A DNA stretch of 16,198 nucleotides from Bog-159 sp049514955 (GCA_049514955.1 JBEKUO010000074.1:1-16198), one strand, 5' to 3'; positions 1 through 7,766 are shown, counted from the first letter of the stretch. Notes: generated by a model not told the origin, from the sequence alone. A program made the numbers and translations.

Positions 1-714
1 CATCACGTTGCTGGTGATACACACCTCCAAAGGGACGTTTTGGTCGCGGAGCCGCCGCTGCAGCGCCGGGTCCTCCACCGCCCGTATGCCGTGGCCGATG
101 CGTTCCGCGCCGATTTCGAGCGCCGACCACACCGACGTTGGTCCCATGGTCTCGCCGGCATGCGCCGTCAACCGCAGTCCCGCGCTCTTCGCAAAACGAA
201 AGGCCTCGCCAAACCATTCCGCCGGGCCGCGCTCCTCGTCGCCGCCGATCCCGAACGCCACCACGCCGTCGTTCACGCGCTCAGCCGCCAGTTCCGCCAC
301 CTGCATGGCGTGCGCCGGGCCGAAGTGCCGGACGGCGTCCAATATCCAATAGACTTCGACGGGCGACCCGGCCGCCGCCTGCCGCACAGCATCGTAAACG
401 GGTGCAAACTCCTGCCCCTTCCAGAGCACTACGCCCGCCGAAAGCGTGATCTCCGCGTACCGCACGCCGTCGGCCGCGAGGCGCTCCAGCAAGGCCCGCG
501 TGATGCGCGCGTAGTCTTCCGGCCGGCGCAGCCGCTCGACCACCCATTTAAATGTGTGAAGAAAGCCCTGGAAATCGGTAAAGTGGTACATAGCCCGAAT
601 GGCCTCCAGCGGGAGACCGGGTTCCAGCGTTTGCATGGTCTCGGGATCCACGGAGCCTTCCAGGTGCAGGTGCAACTCCGCCTTAGGCCAGGCGCGATAG
701 TCGACATGTTCCAT
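1..714 (-). CDS. add: Adenosine deaminase family enzyme, C-terminus cut by window edge
   Basis: Zinc-dependent amidohydrolase of the adenosine deaminase family, which hydrolyses the 6-amino group of adenosine-type substrates in the cytoplasm. The visible 238 residues start at an ATG (712-714) and stay open to base 1. Family motifs are present in order: the metal-binding HLHLEGS near residues 15-21 (His15, His17), GIGGDE at 155-160, HAGE at 185-188 (metal His185, catalytic Glu188), GHG with His208, and EVCITSN at 230-236. The late Asp-Asp metal/catalytic pair must lie beyond the window; the family is usually about 330-340 residues, so roughly 100 are missing. The gene begins three bases after the stop of the DUF4276 gene and has no clear Shine-Dalgarno sequence, suggesting translational coupling. 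Related enzymes act on aminodeoxyfutalosine (menaquinone synthesis) or adenine, so family membership is firm but the exact substrate is not. Confidence 0.88.
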   Translation of the reverse strand, partial: MEHVDYRAWPKAELHLHLEGSVDPETMQTLEPGLPLEAIRAMYHFTDFQGFLHTFKWVVERLRRPEDYARITRALLERLAADGVRYAEITLSAGVVLWKGQEFAPVYDAVRQAAAGSPVEVYWILDAVRHFGPAHAMQVAELAAERVNDGVVAFGIGGDEERGPAEWFGEAFRFAKSAGLRLTAHAGETMGPTSVWSALEIGAERIGHGIRAVEDPALQRRLRDQNVPLEVCITSNVM

Positions 715-717
715 GAA

Positions 718-1419
718 TTATCCGAACTGGATTGCGTGCGCCTCAAGCCGTGCCAGCCAACCATTGAAATGAGGACACTCAGCCCGGAGACGGAGTAGCC
801 CGATTTCCAGTATGGCGAGCACTCCCTGCAGCGGCTTCTCGTATCCAGGCACGAGAGCCTCAACGCGTTTCGAGGGCGCAGTAACCGGCGAGTCGTTGAT
901 TTCTTCGGGTGTGAGAAACTGATTTCGAATTTCCTGGAATCCGGTCTCCAAATCGGGCCGGCCGATGCCGCGGCTGAAGGCGGCACAATCGCTGAATAGC
1001 AGGCCTTCGAACTCATGCATCACGACGAATGGGATGAATCGTCTGGTGTCGAACGGGCCGCCCATTTCAGCCGCCAGATCGGCCAGTAGGGCGTCCTCCA
1101 CGCACCGCGCTTTCTCTTCCACCGGTAACATTGTGGCTCTTGCACGCCCGGGCCACGCCCTGCCTTCTCCCTGCGGCAGACCGTAGTAATCGACCATGGT
1201 GGTCGCAACATAGCCCGGGTCCTGCTTGAGGTGCCGCACGATGTCCAGCTTGACGGAGGGCCGTGCGCGAATTCCGCCGCGTCGCTGGCGAAGTCGGGCA
1301 TTACCTACGATTCGCGCGCCGACGGCGTGGTAGCCCTTCGACACCAGGTGATCACGCAGCACCTCGTTGACGAAGCCCTCTTCCGTCTGACCCTCGACAT
1401 GGATTAGCAGTCGAGACAT
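718..1419 (-). CDS. DUF4276 (TOPRIM-like) family protein
   Basis: A 233-residue cytoplasmic protein with the hallmarks of the DUF4276 family. It opens with LLIHVEGQTEEGFV (residues 4-17), an acidic EGxTE motif like the first motif of TOPRIM nucleases. It continues with TTMVDYYGLP (73-82), HEFEGLLFSD (135-144), a SPVTAPSKRVE segment (177-187) and a CPHFNGW motif (215-221). Length and motif order match a complete family member. The gene starts three bases after the stop of the AAA ATPase gene and ends three bases before the deaminase gene, so all three probably share one transcript. The family often sits beside OLD/RecF-like ATPases, an arrangement similar to ATPase plus TOPRIM nuclease defence pairs. 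Nuclease activity here is inference; no molecular function is visible beyond the motifs. Confidence 0.85.
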   Translation of the reverse strand: MSRLLIHVEGQTEEGFVNEVLRDHLVSKGYHAVGARIVGNARLRQRRGGIRARPSVKLDIVRHLKQDPGYVATTMVDYYGLPQGEGRAWPGRARATMLPVEEKARCVEDALLADLAAEMGGPFDTRRFIPFVVMHEFEGLLFSDCAAFSRGIGRPDLETGFQEIRNQFLTPEEINDSPVTAPSKRVEALVPGYEKPLQGVLAILEIGLLRLRAECPHFNGWLARLEAHAIQFG

Positions 1420-1422
1420 TGC

Positions 1423-2532
1423 TCAGTTCGGAACCGGCCTCCCTCCGAATTCGTTCTTCTCCCAAAGCTGGCCGAGGCTGTAATCCTCGAGCCAAGCAGC
1501 CAACTGCTTGGAGTCCAAGCGCGTGAGTTGAGTGCGTCCTTCGACACGGTTCGCGACCAGTACATCTTCCGGCGTGAAGTGGTCCAGCAGCAAAGACGAT
1601 TGAGTCGCGACGATCACCTGCGTGCTTACCGAAGCCTGTCGAATCAGGGAGGCCAGCATCTCGATGGCATAGGGGTGCAGCCCCAACTCAGGTTCGTCAA
1701 CCAGGATTACCGAGGGGCGGTACTCCTCCGGTTGAAGAAAAAGCGTTGCCAAAGCAATGAAGCGAAGCGTGCCGTCCGAAAGGGACGAAGCATCGAAGTA
1801 TTGGTCCGAGTTCTTGTGAAGCCATTCCAGCTTGATGTCGTCCGGGTTCAAGCGTCGGGGCCCAAGCTGGAAATCGTCGAAAAACGGTGCGACACGCCGC
1901 ACGGTCCGTTGAATCAAAGCATAAGAGTCGTTGTGTTTCTCTTTAAGAAGATAAAGAAACGCGGCTAAGTTCGATCCGTCTGCGCGCAGGAACTCATTGT
2001 CATCCACCCTCGCGGTCTTACGCATCGGCGATGACGCGATGGTATCGTGCAAATGGTAAATCCGCCAGCCCTCAAGGTGGTAACGCACCCAATTCCACAT
2101 TTGCCCGCGCGGATCGCTGATGCCCGCTTCTTGTCCTCGCTGCCATCGCTGTAGGTTGTGCGGGAAGGGGTCTGGGTAGGGCTCGCTTCCCACGAACGCA
2201 GTTTCCCAAGACGGAAAAAGGCCATCGTCCGCGGTCGCGAGCTTCAGCTCGTACGCGTTCGTTGCGCCTTCAAATGATAGATGGAAATAGATCTCCTTGG
2301 TCGTCTTCGACCCGAAGTGCATTACCTTCTCAGCGCCACCCGCAGCCGTTACGTAATCTCTCAGCCGCCCCTGCACGATTGCGTGCAGAAAGGCAAAAAC
2401 CCCGATGAAATTCGACTTCCCGGAACCGTTAGGACCGATCACCACATTGATCGGCTTCAGCTCCCGCTTCTCCACCGAAGCGATACTCTTGAATCCCTGG
2501 ATTGTCATGAAGTCGAGCGCGTTTGAGGACAT
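1423..2532 (-). CDS. AAA family ATPase, OLD/RecF-like (AAA_15/AAA_21 type)
   Basis: A 369-residue ABC-like ATPase. The N-terminal strand (FMTIQGFKSI) leads into a Walker A GPNGSGKS at residues 33-40. An insert region of about 170 residues follows, then the signature SSLSDGTLRF at 249-258, Walker B VILVDEPELGLHP at 275-287, and a switch segment VIVATQSSLLLD at 307-318 where the usual His is Gln/Ser, as in OLD-type ATPases. No nuclease domain follows, so the partner encoded next door (DUF4276) probably supplies the effector activity. The start at 2532 is supported by an AGGA about six bases upstream and a possible -10 box. The gene is divergent from glgB and leads a minus-strand operon. Its base composition is patchily lower in GC than the neighbours (24 of 60 bases at 1921-1980, against 37 of 60 at 3421-3480 in glgB), consistent with acquisition by transfer. 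The ATPase class is firm; the defence role is inference. Confidence 0.88.
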   Translation of the reverse strand: MSSNALDFMTIQGFKSIASVEKRELKPINVVIGPNGSGKSNFIGVFAFLHAIVQGRLRDYVTAAGGAEKVMHFGSKTTKEIYFHLSFEGATNAYELKLATADDGLFPSWETAFVGSEPYPDPFPHNLQRWQRGQEAGISDPRGQMWNWVRYHLEGWRIYHLHDTIASSPMRKTARVDDNEFLRADGSNLAAFLYLLKEKHNDSYALIQRTVRRVAPFFDDFQLGPRRLNPDDIKLEWLHKNSDQYFDASSLSDGTLRFIALATLFLQPEEYRPSVILVDEPELGLHPYAIEMLASLIRQASVSTQVIVATQSSLLLDHFTPEDVLVANRVEGRTQLTRLDSKQLAAWLEDYSLGQLWEKNEFGGRPVPN

Positions 2533-2546
2533 GCGATTCCTGAACC

Positions 2547-2552
2547 ATCATA
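2547..2552 (-). promoter_or_regulatory. Possible -10 box for the ATPase-DUF4276-deaminase operon
   Basis: Read on the minus strand this is TATGAT, five of six matches to the sigma-70 -10 consensus, ending 14 bases before the ATPase start codon. That leaves a short leader containing the AGGA ribosome site. No good -35 box is seen at the expected spacing. Confidence 0.3.
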
Positions 2553-2600
2553 CAATCGCCCGATCCTAAAGCCACCAGGGACCTCCCCGGCGCGCTACAG

Positions 2601-2606
2601 TAATAT
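2601..2606 (+). promoter_or_regulatory. Possible -10 box for glgB
   Basis: TAATAT lies ten bases before the glgB ATG, in an 84-base divergent intergenic region shared with the ATPase operon. If used, transcription would begin only a few bases before the start codon, giving a nearly leaderless mRNA. This fits the absence of a Shine-Dalgarno sequence. No convincing -35 box is visible, so this is weak evidence. Confidence 0.28.
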
Positions 2607-2616
2607 AGTCCTTCCC

Positions 2617-4791
2617 ATGACTCCAGAAGAAATCGAAGCGATAGTTGGCGGATACCACGGCGACCCCTTCCGCATCCTGGGCCCCCACGCCGTACGCAAA
2701 CGCGGCGCACAGGCCCGCTGGGAGGTGCGCGCGTTCCTGCCCCAGGCTGAATCCGCCACGCTGCGGATCGGCGAAACACTCTGCCCGATGGAGAAGCGCC
2801 ACGACGGGGGCTTCTTCTGCGCGTCGATGGCAGGCGCGCCCGAGAAGTACCTGATCCAGGCCAAGCTGTGGGACGGCCCTACCATAGAGTTCGAAGACGC
2901 CTACCGGTTCGGACCGATCATCACCGACTTCGAGCTGCACCTGCACACGGAAGGCACGCACTACGAAGCCTATCGCACGCTGGGCGCGCACCTGGCCGAG
3001 GTCGATGGCGTGAAAGGCGTGCGCTTCGCCGTCTGGGCGCCTAATGCCGAGACTGTGTCTGTGGCCGGCGAATTCAACCAGTGGGACACGCGCCGCCATC
3101 CCATGCGCCACCGCAATGGCGGCGTCTGGGAGATCTTCATCCCCGAATTGGGCGAGGGCGCGGACTACAAGTACAACGTGCGATCGCGGTTCAACGCTTA
3201 CCAGCAGCTCAAGGCCGACCCCTTCGCCTTCGAGTGCGAGACGCCGCCCAAATCCGCGTCCATCGTGTGGAACCTGGAAAAGTATCAGTGGCAGGATGCC
3301 GCGTGGATGGAGGCGCGCGGCCGCACAGACTGGCTCAAATCGCCGGTGTCCATCTACGAGGTGCACGTGGAATCGTGGATGCGCGGGCCGCAGGGGCAGT
3401 TCCTCAGCTACCGGGAGCTGGCCGTCAACCTGGTGGAGTACGTCAAGCGCTTGGGCTACACGCATATCGAGCTGCTGCCCATCATGGAGCATCCGTTTTC
3501 GGGCTCGTGGGGCTACCAGGTGATCGGCTACTTCGCACCCACCTCGCGCTTCGGCACACCCGAGGATTTCATGTACCTTGTGGACCGCTGCCATCAGGAA
3601 GGCATCGGGGTGCTGGTGGATTGGGTGCCCGCGCATTTCCCCAAGGATGCGCACGGCCTGGTGTTCTTCGACGGCACCGCGCTCTACGAACATGCCGACC
3701 CGCGCCGGGGCGAACAGCGCGAATGGGGCACGCTGGTCTTCAACTACGGCCGCAACGAGGTGCGCTCCTTCCTGATCTCCAACGCCATGTTCTGGCTGAA
3801 GACGTACCACATCGACGGCCTGCGCGTGGACGCGGTAGCCTCCATGCTCTACCTGGATTATTCGCGGAAGGCGGGCGAATGGGTGCCGAACCAGTATGGC
3901 GGCAACGAGAATCTGGAAGCCATCGATTTCATACGCCGCTTCAACGAGCTGGCGCACAGCGTACCCGGCGCGATCACCATCGCGGAGGAGTCCACCGCGT
4001 TCCCGGGCGTTTCGAAGCCGGTTTATCTGAACGGGCTGGGCTTCACCATGAAGTGGAACATGGGCTGGATGCACGACATGCTCCACTACTTCAGCGAGGA
4101 CCCCATCCATCGCAAATACCATCACAACAACATCACGTTCAGTATGCTGTACGCTTTCACGGAGAATTTCGTGCTGCCGATTTCGCACGACGAGGTGGTC
4201 CACGGCAAGGGTTCGCTGATCAATAAAATGCCGGGCGACGAATGGCAGCAGTTCGCCAACGTGCGCGCGTTCCTGGCCTACATGTATGCGCATCCCGGCA
4301 AGAAGCTGCTTTTCATGGGACAGGAGATCGGACAGCATGAGGAGTGGAACCACAATGAAGGCCGGCGCTGGGATTTGCTGGCGTTCGATTATCACCGCAA
4401 GCTGCAATTACTGGCGGCGGAGCTGAACCGCTTCTATCGCGCCAACCCGGCGCTTTACGAGGTGGACTTCCACCATACCGGATTCGAATGGGTGGATTTC
4501 AAGGACGTGCAGAGTTCCGTGATCTGCTTTGTGCGGCGCGCGCAGGACCCTCGGAACTTTCTGCTGTTCTGTTGCAATTTCACGCCGGTGGTGCACAAAA
4601 AGTACGGCGTCGGCGTGCCGGAGGAAGGCGTCTACGAGGAGGTTTTCGATACGGATTCCTACCTGTTCGGCGGCAGTAACCTGGGCAATCCGGGATGGAT
4701 CGCGTCGCGTCCCGTGCCGCTCCACGATCACGCGCACAGCATCAGCATCACGCTGCCCCCGCTGGCGGTAGTGGCGTTCCGGAAAAGGTGA
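2617..4791 (+). CDS. glgB: 1,4-alpha-glucan branching enzyme
   Basis: GH13 glycogen branching enzyme: it cuts an alpha-1,4-glucan chain and rejoins it through an alpha-1,6 link during cytoplasmic glycogen synthesis. The 724 residues match the usual full length (E. coli about 728). An N-terminal beta domain is followed by a CBM48-like module (roughly residues 105-200; FAVWAPNAETVSVAGEFN), the TIM-barrel catalytic domain, and a C-terminal beta domain ending LPPLAVVAFRKR. Catalytic residues fall where expected: nucleophile Asp405 in GLRVDAVASMLY, acid/base Glu458 in IAEES, and Asp525 in ISHDEVVHGK. The DWVPAHFP and MGQEIGQ motifs are also present. No Shine-Dalgarno site precedes the ATG; the start was chosen because MTPEEIEAIVGGYHGDPF matches the family N-terminus. 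The oxidoreductase gene begins two bases after the stop. Confidence 0.97.
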   Translation: MTPEEIEAIVGGYHGDPFRILGPHAVRKRGAQARWEVRAFLPQAESATLRIGETLCPMEKRHDGGFFCASMAGAPEKYLIQAKLWDGPTIEFEDAYRFGPIITDFELHLHTEGTHYEAYRTLGAHLAEVDGVKGVRFAVWAPNAETVSVAGEFNQWDTRRHPMRHRNGGVWEIFIPELGEGADYKYNVRSRFNAYQQLKADPFAFECETPPKSASIVWNLEKYQWQDAAWMEARGRTDWLKSPVSIYEVHVESWMRGPQGQFLSYRELAVNLVEYVKRLGYTHIELLPIMEHPFSGSWGYQVIGYFAPTSRFGTPEDFMYLVDRCHQEGIGVLVDWVPAHFPKDAHGLVFFDGTALYEHADPRRGEQREWGTLVFNYGRNEVRSFLISNAMFWLKTYHIDGLRVDAVASMLYLDYSRKAGEWVPNQYGGNENLEAIDFIRRFNELAHSVPGAITIAEESTAFPGVSKPVYLNGLGFTMKWNMGWMHDMLHYFSEDPIHRKYHHNNITFSMLYAFTENFVLPISHDEVVHGKGSLINKMPGDEWQQFANVRAFLAYMYAHPGKKLLFMGQEIGQHEEWNHNEGRRWDLLAFDYHRKLQLLAAELNRFYRANPALYEVDFHHTGFEWVDFKDVQSSVICFVRRAQDPRNFLLFCCNFTPVVHKKYGVGVPEEGVYEEVFDTDSYLFGGSNLGNPGWIASRPVPLHDHAHSISITLPPLAVVAFRKR

Positions 4792-4793
4792 AC

Positions 4794-6380
4794 ATGGCGC
4801 AGCGATACGATGCCGTCATCATTGGCGGCGGCCACAATGGCCTGGTGACCGCTGCCTACCTGGGGCGCGCCGGGCGCAAGGTGCTCGTGCTGGAGCGCCG
4901 CGAGCTGGTGGGCGGCTGCGCGGTCACCGAAGAAATCTGGCCGGGGTTTCGCGTTTCGACGGCTTCCTACCTGACCAGCCTGCTGCAGGAGCGCATCATT
5001 CGCGATCTGGAGCTGGAGCGCTTCGGCTACCGCGTGGACGCCAAGGACCCGGCCTTCTTTTCGCCCTTTCCCGACGGGCGCTGCTTCTTCATGTGGCAGG
5101 ACCGCCGCAAAACGCTGGAGGAGATCGCCAAGTTCTCGCGGCGCGACGCGGAGATCTATCCGGCGTTCGAGGATCAACTGGAGCGGCTGTCGGTGGTGGT
5201 GGAATCCCTGCTGCTGACCACACCGCCGCAATTTCCGCCGCGCGGCGTCGGCGACATGATCGACCACCTGAAACTGGCCGGGCGCATGCGCAAGCTGGCT
5301 CCCGCCGATATGGTCGCGCTGGTCAAGATCTTCACGCAGAGCGCGGCCGAGTTCCTGGACGAATGGTTCGAATCGCCGGAGCTGAAAGTCACGCTGGCGA
5401 CCGATGGGGTGATCGGCGCGAACGGCGGTCCGCGGTCGCAGGGGACGGCTTACATCCTGATGCACCACGTGATGGGAAGCGTGGCCGGGCATCGCGGGTT
5501 GTGGGGTTTCGTGCGCGGCGGCATGGGGGCGGTGTCGGAGGCCATCGCAGCTTCTGCGCGCAGCCATGGCGCGGCAATTCGCACGGGCGCGGCGGTTGCG
5601 AAGATCCTGGTTCGCGACGGACGCGCGCGCGGTGTGGTGCTGGATGGCGGCGAAGAGATCGAGGGCACGGTGGTGGCGTCCAACCTGGATCCGCCGGTAA
5701 CGTTTCTGCGCTTGCTCGACGAGCGCGAGCTGCCGCCCGATTTCGAGACGGCGATCCGGCGATTTCGCAGCGAGGGCACGTCGTGCAAGATCAACCTGGC
5801 GCTCTCGGGTCTGCCGGAATTCAGCGCGATACCGGGCGCGCCCGGCCCGCACCATCGCGCCACCATGCACATCTGTCCGGACATCGATTACATCGAACGC
5901 GCCTGGGATGACGCCAAATACGGACGCCCTTCCAACCGCCCCATGCTGGAGCTGACGATTCCGACCATGTACGACGCCTCGCTCGCGCCCGCGGGCAAGC
6001 ACATCATGGGGATCTTCCTGCAGTATGCGCCCTACACGTTGCGCGAGGGCACTTGGGACGAATTGCGCGAGCCGTTCTACAACCGCGTGGTGGATCTGAT
6101 GGAGGAATATATACCCAACATCCGCTCGATCATTATCGACAAGCAGGTGCTGACGCCGCTGGACCTGGAGCGGCGCTTCGGCATCACGGGCGGCAACATC
6201 TTCCACGGCGAGATGAGCCTGGACCAGATGTTCGTGATGCGTCCGGTGGCGGGTTGGGCGCGCTATCGCACGCCGGTGCGGGGGTTGTATTTGTGCGGGT
6301 CGGGCGCACATCCGGGCGGCGGCGTGATGGGCGCGCCGGGGTATAACGCGGCGCGGGAGATGTTGAAGGATGGGGTGTAG
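4794..6380 (+). CDS. FAD-dependent oxidoreductase, phytoene dehydrogenase-related (PYROXD2-like)
   Basis: A 528-residue flavoprotein of the phytoene dehydrogenase superfamily (COG1233 type). The N-terminal dinucleotide-binding fold reads YDAVIIGGGHNGLVTAAYL (5-23; GGGHNG at 11-16), followed by VLVLERRELVGGCAVTEE. The C-terminus (497-528) has the flavin-binding signature GLYLCGSGAHPGGGVMGAPG. The first residues lie directly on the FAD fold and there is no signal peptide, so it is probably cytoplasmic or membrane-associated. The ATG at 4794 is preferred over the upstream in-frame ATG at 4695, which lies inside glgB; a purine-rich GGAAAAGG precedes 4794. With only two bases between it and the glgB stop, the two are probably cotranscribed and coupled. 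No carotenoid genes are nearby, so a role in carotenoid desaturation is not supported. The substrate is unknown. Confidence 0.9.
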   Translation: MAQRYDAVIIGGGHNGLVTAAYLGRAGRKVLVLERRELVGGCAVTEEIWPGFRVSTASYLTSLLQERIIRDLELERFGYRVDAKDPAFFSPFPDGRCFFMWQDRRKTLEEIAKFSRRDAEIYPAFEDQLERLSVVVESLLLTTPPQFPPRGVGDMIDHLKLAGRMRKLAPADMVALVKIFTQSAAEFLDEWFESPELKVTLATDGVIGANGGPRSQGTAYILMHHVMGSVAGHRGLWGFVRGGMGAVSEAIAASARSHGAAIRTGAAVAKILVRDGRARGVVLDGGEEIEGTVVASNLDPPVTFLRLLDERELPPDFETAIRRFRSEGTSCKINLALSGLPEFSAIPGAPGPHHRATMHICPDIDYIERAWDDAKYGRPSNRPMLELTIPTMYDASLAPAGKHIMGIFLQYAPYTLREGTWDELREPFYNRVVDLMEEYIPNIRSIIIDKQVLTPLDLERRFGITGGNIFHGEMSLDQMFVMRPVAGWARYRTPVRGLYLCGSGAHPGGGVMGAPGYNAAREMLKDGV

Positions 6381-6634
6381 GGCGCGTCGTCGGTCGTCGG
6401 GAGGTGCGAGTGTTAGGGCCAAGAGGCATCGGAAGGCGGATCGCCGTAGCGGCCGACTTATCGTTCCTAATCCCGGCAGCGGCGAGATGCGCCACTGGCC
6501 GATCAGGGAAAGATCGTTTCACATCAATAGCGTGCGGGTGGAAGACTCCCCCGAGACAGCCAGTCGCGCCCAGTGGTAGTCTTGAAGGAAATAGATTAGC
6601 GCAGCCTGCCGTGGCTCGGCCCAGGAGGAGACAT
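6381..6634. other. Intergenic region between oxidoreductase and cytochrome genes
   Basis: A 254-base stretch without a supported gene. A reading frame opens at 6404 and runs into the cytochrome frame, but its 77 extra residues look non-coding and precede a clear signal peptide. I see no hairpin with a T tract that would end the glgB operon. A short direct repeat (cgtcggtcgtcgg) lies near 6387-6401. The only clear element is the ribosome-binding site just before the cytochrome gene. Confidence 0.5.
6623..6628 (+). promoter_or_regulatory. Strong Shine-Dalgarno site fixing the cytochrome start
   Basis: AGGAGG sits six bases before the ATG at 6635. It is the best ribosome-binding site in the window, and it decides the start against the longer frame opening at 6404. 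Confidence 0.75.
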
Positions 6635-7762
6635 ATGCATCTTAAATCGTGGAGTGTGTTTTGCGCAGGATTGGTGTTCGGTTGGGCCTGCGGACAAGGG
6701 CGGGCACAATCGGCTCCGGCCGCTGCGGCGCCTGCCAAGACCGCCGAACAGGTCTTCAAGAATATTAAGGCTCTCCAGGGTACTCCGGCCGATCAATTGA
6801 TGCCTGCCATGCAATTCATAGCGGCCTCGCTCGGAGTGGAATGCGACTTCTGCCATGTGCAAGGCAAGTTCGACTCCGATGACAAGCCGCACAAGGAGAC
6901 TGCGCGCAAGATGATCGCCATGACGCTGGCGATCAATAAGGACAACTTCGGCGGACACCGCGAAGTGACCTGTTATTCCTGTCATCGGGGCGCCAACGAT
7001 CCGGTGGGAACGCCGCCGGTACTCACAGCAGACGAGCAACCCGAGCACGCCGAGGCAGCCACAACGGCCGGCGCGGCCGCCACGCCTACCGCGGAACAGG
7101 TTCTCGAGAAATATGTGGCGGCGCTGGGCGGCGCGGAAGCCATCCACAAGATATCGAGCCGCGTTGAGAAGGGCAACATCGTATTCGGTGGCCATGAATC
7201 GCCCATAGAGGTCTTCGCCAAAGCTCCGAATAAGCGTATGTCCGTGACGCACTCGGATCGCGGCGAAAGCATCACGGCGTTCGACGGTACGGCCGGATGG
7301 CTCGGGAACACGGGCAGGCCGGCGCGCGATATGCAAGGCGCGGAAGTCGAGGCCGTCAAGCTCGATGCCGATTTCTACTTCGCGACGCATGCGAAGGAGA
7401 TCTTCAGCCAATTTCGCATGGGACACCCGGACAAAATCGGCGATCAGCCTGTCTATGCCGTGATCGGTCTGCGCCAGGGTCAACCACCCGTGAGACTCTA
7501 TTTCGATCAGTCATCCGGATTCCTCCTGCGGCTGGTGCGCTACGCCGATACGCCGGTGGGCCGCAATCCTACTCAAATCGACTACGCGGATTATCGCGAA
7601 GTGGACGGCGTCAAGGTGCCGTTCCGCTGGACGCTGGCCAGACCCAACGGGCGCTTCACGATCCAAATCAAAGAAGTGCAGCAGAACGTGCCGATCGACG
7701 ATGAGAAGTTCACGAAGCCGCAGACAGCGGCCGGCGCCGGGTCGAGTGCGTCCGGGCATTGA
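6635..7762 (+). CDS. Secreted di-haem c-type cytochrome (reaction-centre cytochrome c subunit-like) with LolA-like C-terminal domain
   Basis: A 375-residue exported protein. An N-terminal signal peptide (LKSWSVFCAGLVFGWAC, likely cleaved near AQS at 24-26) sends it to the periplasm. The N-terminal domain carries two CxxCH haem-c motifs, CDFCH at 70-74 and CYSCH at 113-117, with Met58 and Met94 as possible axial ligands. The layout (AEQVFKNIKALQGTPADQLMPAMQFIAASLGVECDFCH-like spacing) matches the small photosynthetic reaction-centre cytochrome c subunit family that is common in non-phototrophic Acidobacteriota. An Ala/Pro/Glu-rich linker (about 128-152) joins it to a beta-rich domain (about 153-363; YVAALGGAEAIHKI, ending VDGVKVPFRWTLARPNG) that resembles LolA-like outer-membrane lipoprotein-sorting domains. 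An electron-transfer role is likely; the partner is unknown. The gene converges on the permease gene with four bases between the stops. Confidence 0.85.
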   Translation: MHLKSWSVFCAGLVFGWACGQGRAQSAPAAAAPAKTAEQVFKNIKALQGTPADQLMPAMQFIAASLGVECDFCHVQGKFDSDDKPHKETARKMIAMTLAINKDNFGGHREVTCYSCHRGANDPVGTPPVLTADEQPEHAEAATTAGAAATPTAEQVLEKYVAALGGAEAIHKISSRVEKGNIVFGGHESPIEVFAKAPNKRMSVTHSDRGESITAFDGTAGWLGNTGRPARDMQGAEVEAVKLDADFYFATHAKEIFSQFRMGHPDKIGDQPVYAVIGLRQGQPPVRLYFDQSSGFLLRLVRYADTPVGRNPTQIDYADYREVDGVKVPFRWTLARPNGRFTIQIKEVQQNVPIDDEKFTKPQTAAGAGSSASGH

Positions 7763-7766
7763 CGTT

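Noticed and set aside
40..798. Plus-strand frame of 252 codons at the left edge
   Set aside because: The minus strand encodes an adenosine deaminase with all metal-binding motifs through this stretch, so the plus frame is a shadow.
1..2532. Direct assignment of the three-gene unit as RADAR
   Set aside because: RdrA and RdrB are much larger and different in architecture; the ATPase here is OLD-like and the deaminase has ordinary housekeeping motifs. Only the analogy is kept.
2566..4407. Long minus-strand frame of 613 codons opposite glgB
   Set aside because: It is antisense to a complete glgB with all catalytic motifs; His/Val/Arg-rich composition without motifs marks it as a high-GC shadow frame.
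4728..6422. Minus-strand frame of 564 codons opposite the FAD oxidoreductase
   Set aside because: Low-complexity His/Arg-rich translation, antisense to a gene with clear flavin-binding motifs.
6404..6634. Upstream extension of the cytochrome gene
   Set aside because: The extension lacks coding character and would bury the signal peptide; AGGAGG at 6623-6628 marks the ATG at 6635.
6596..7483. Minus-strand frame of 295 codons opposite the cytochrome
   Set aside because: The plus strand has a strong ribosome site, a signal peptide and two haem motifs; the antisense translation has none.
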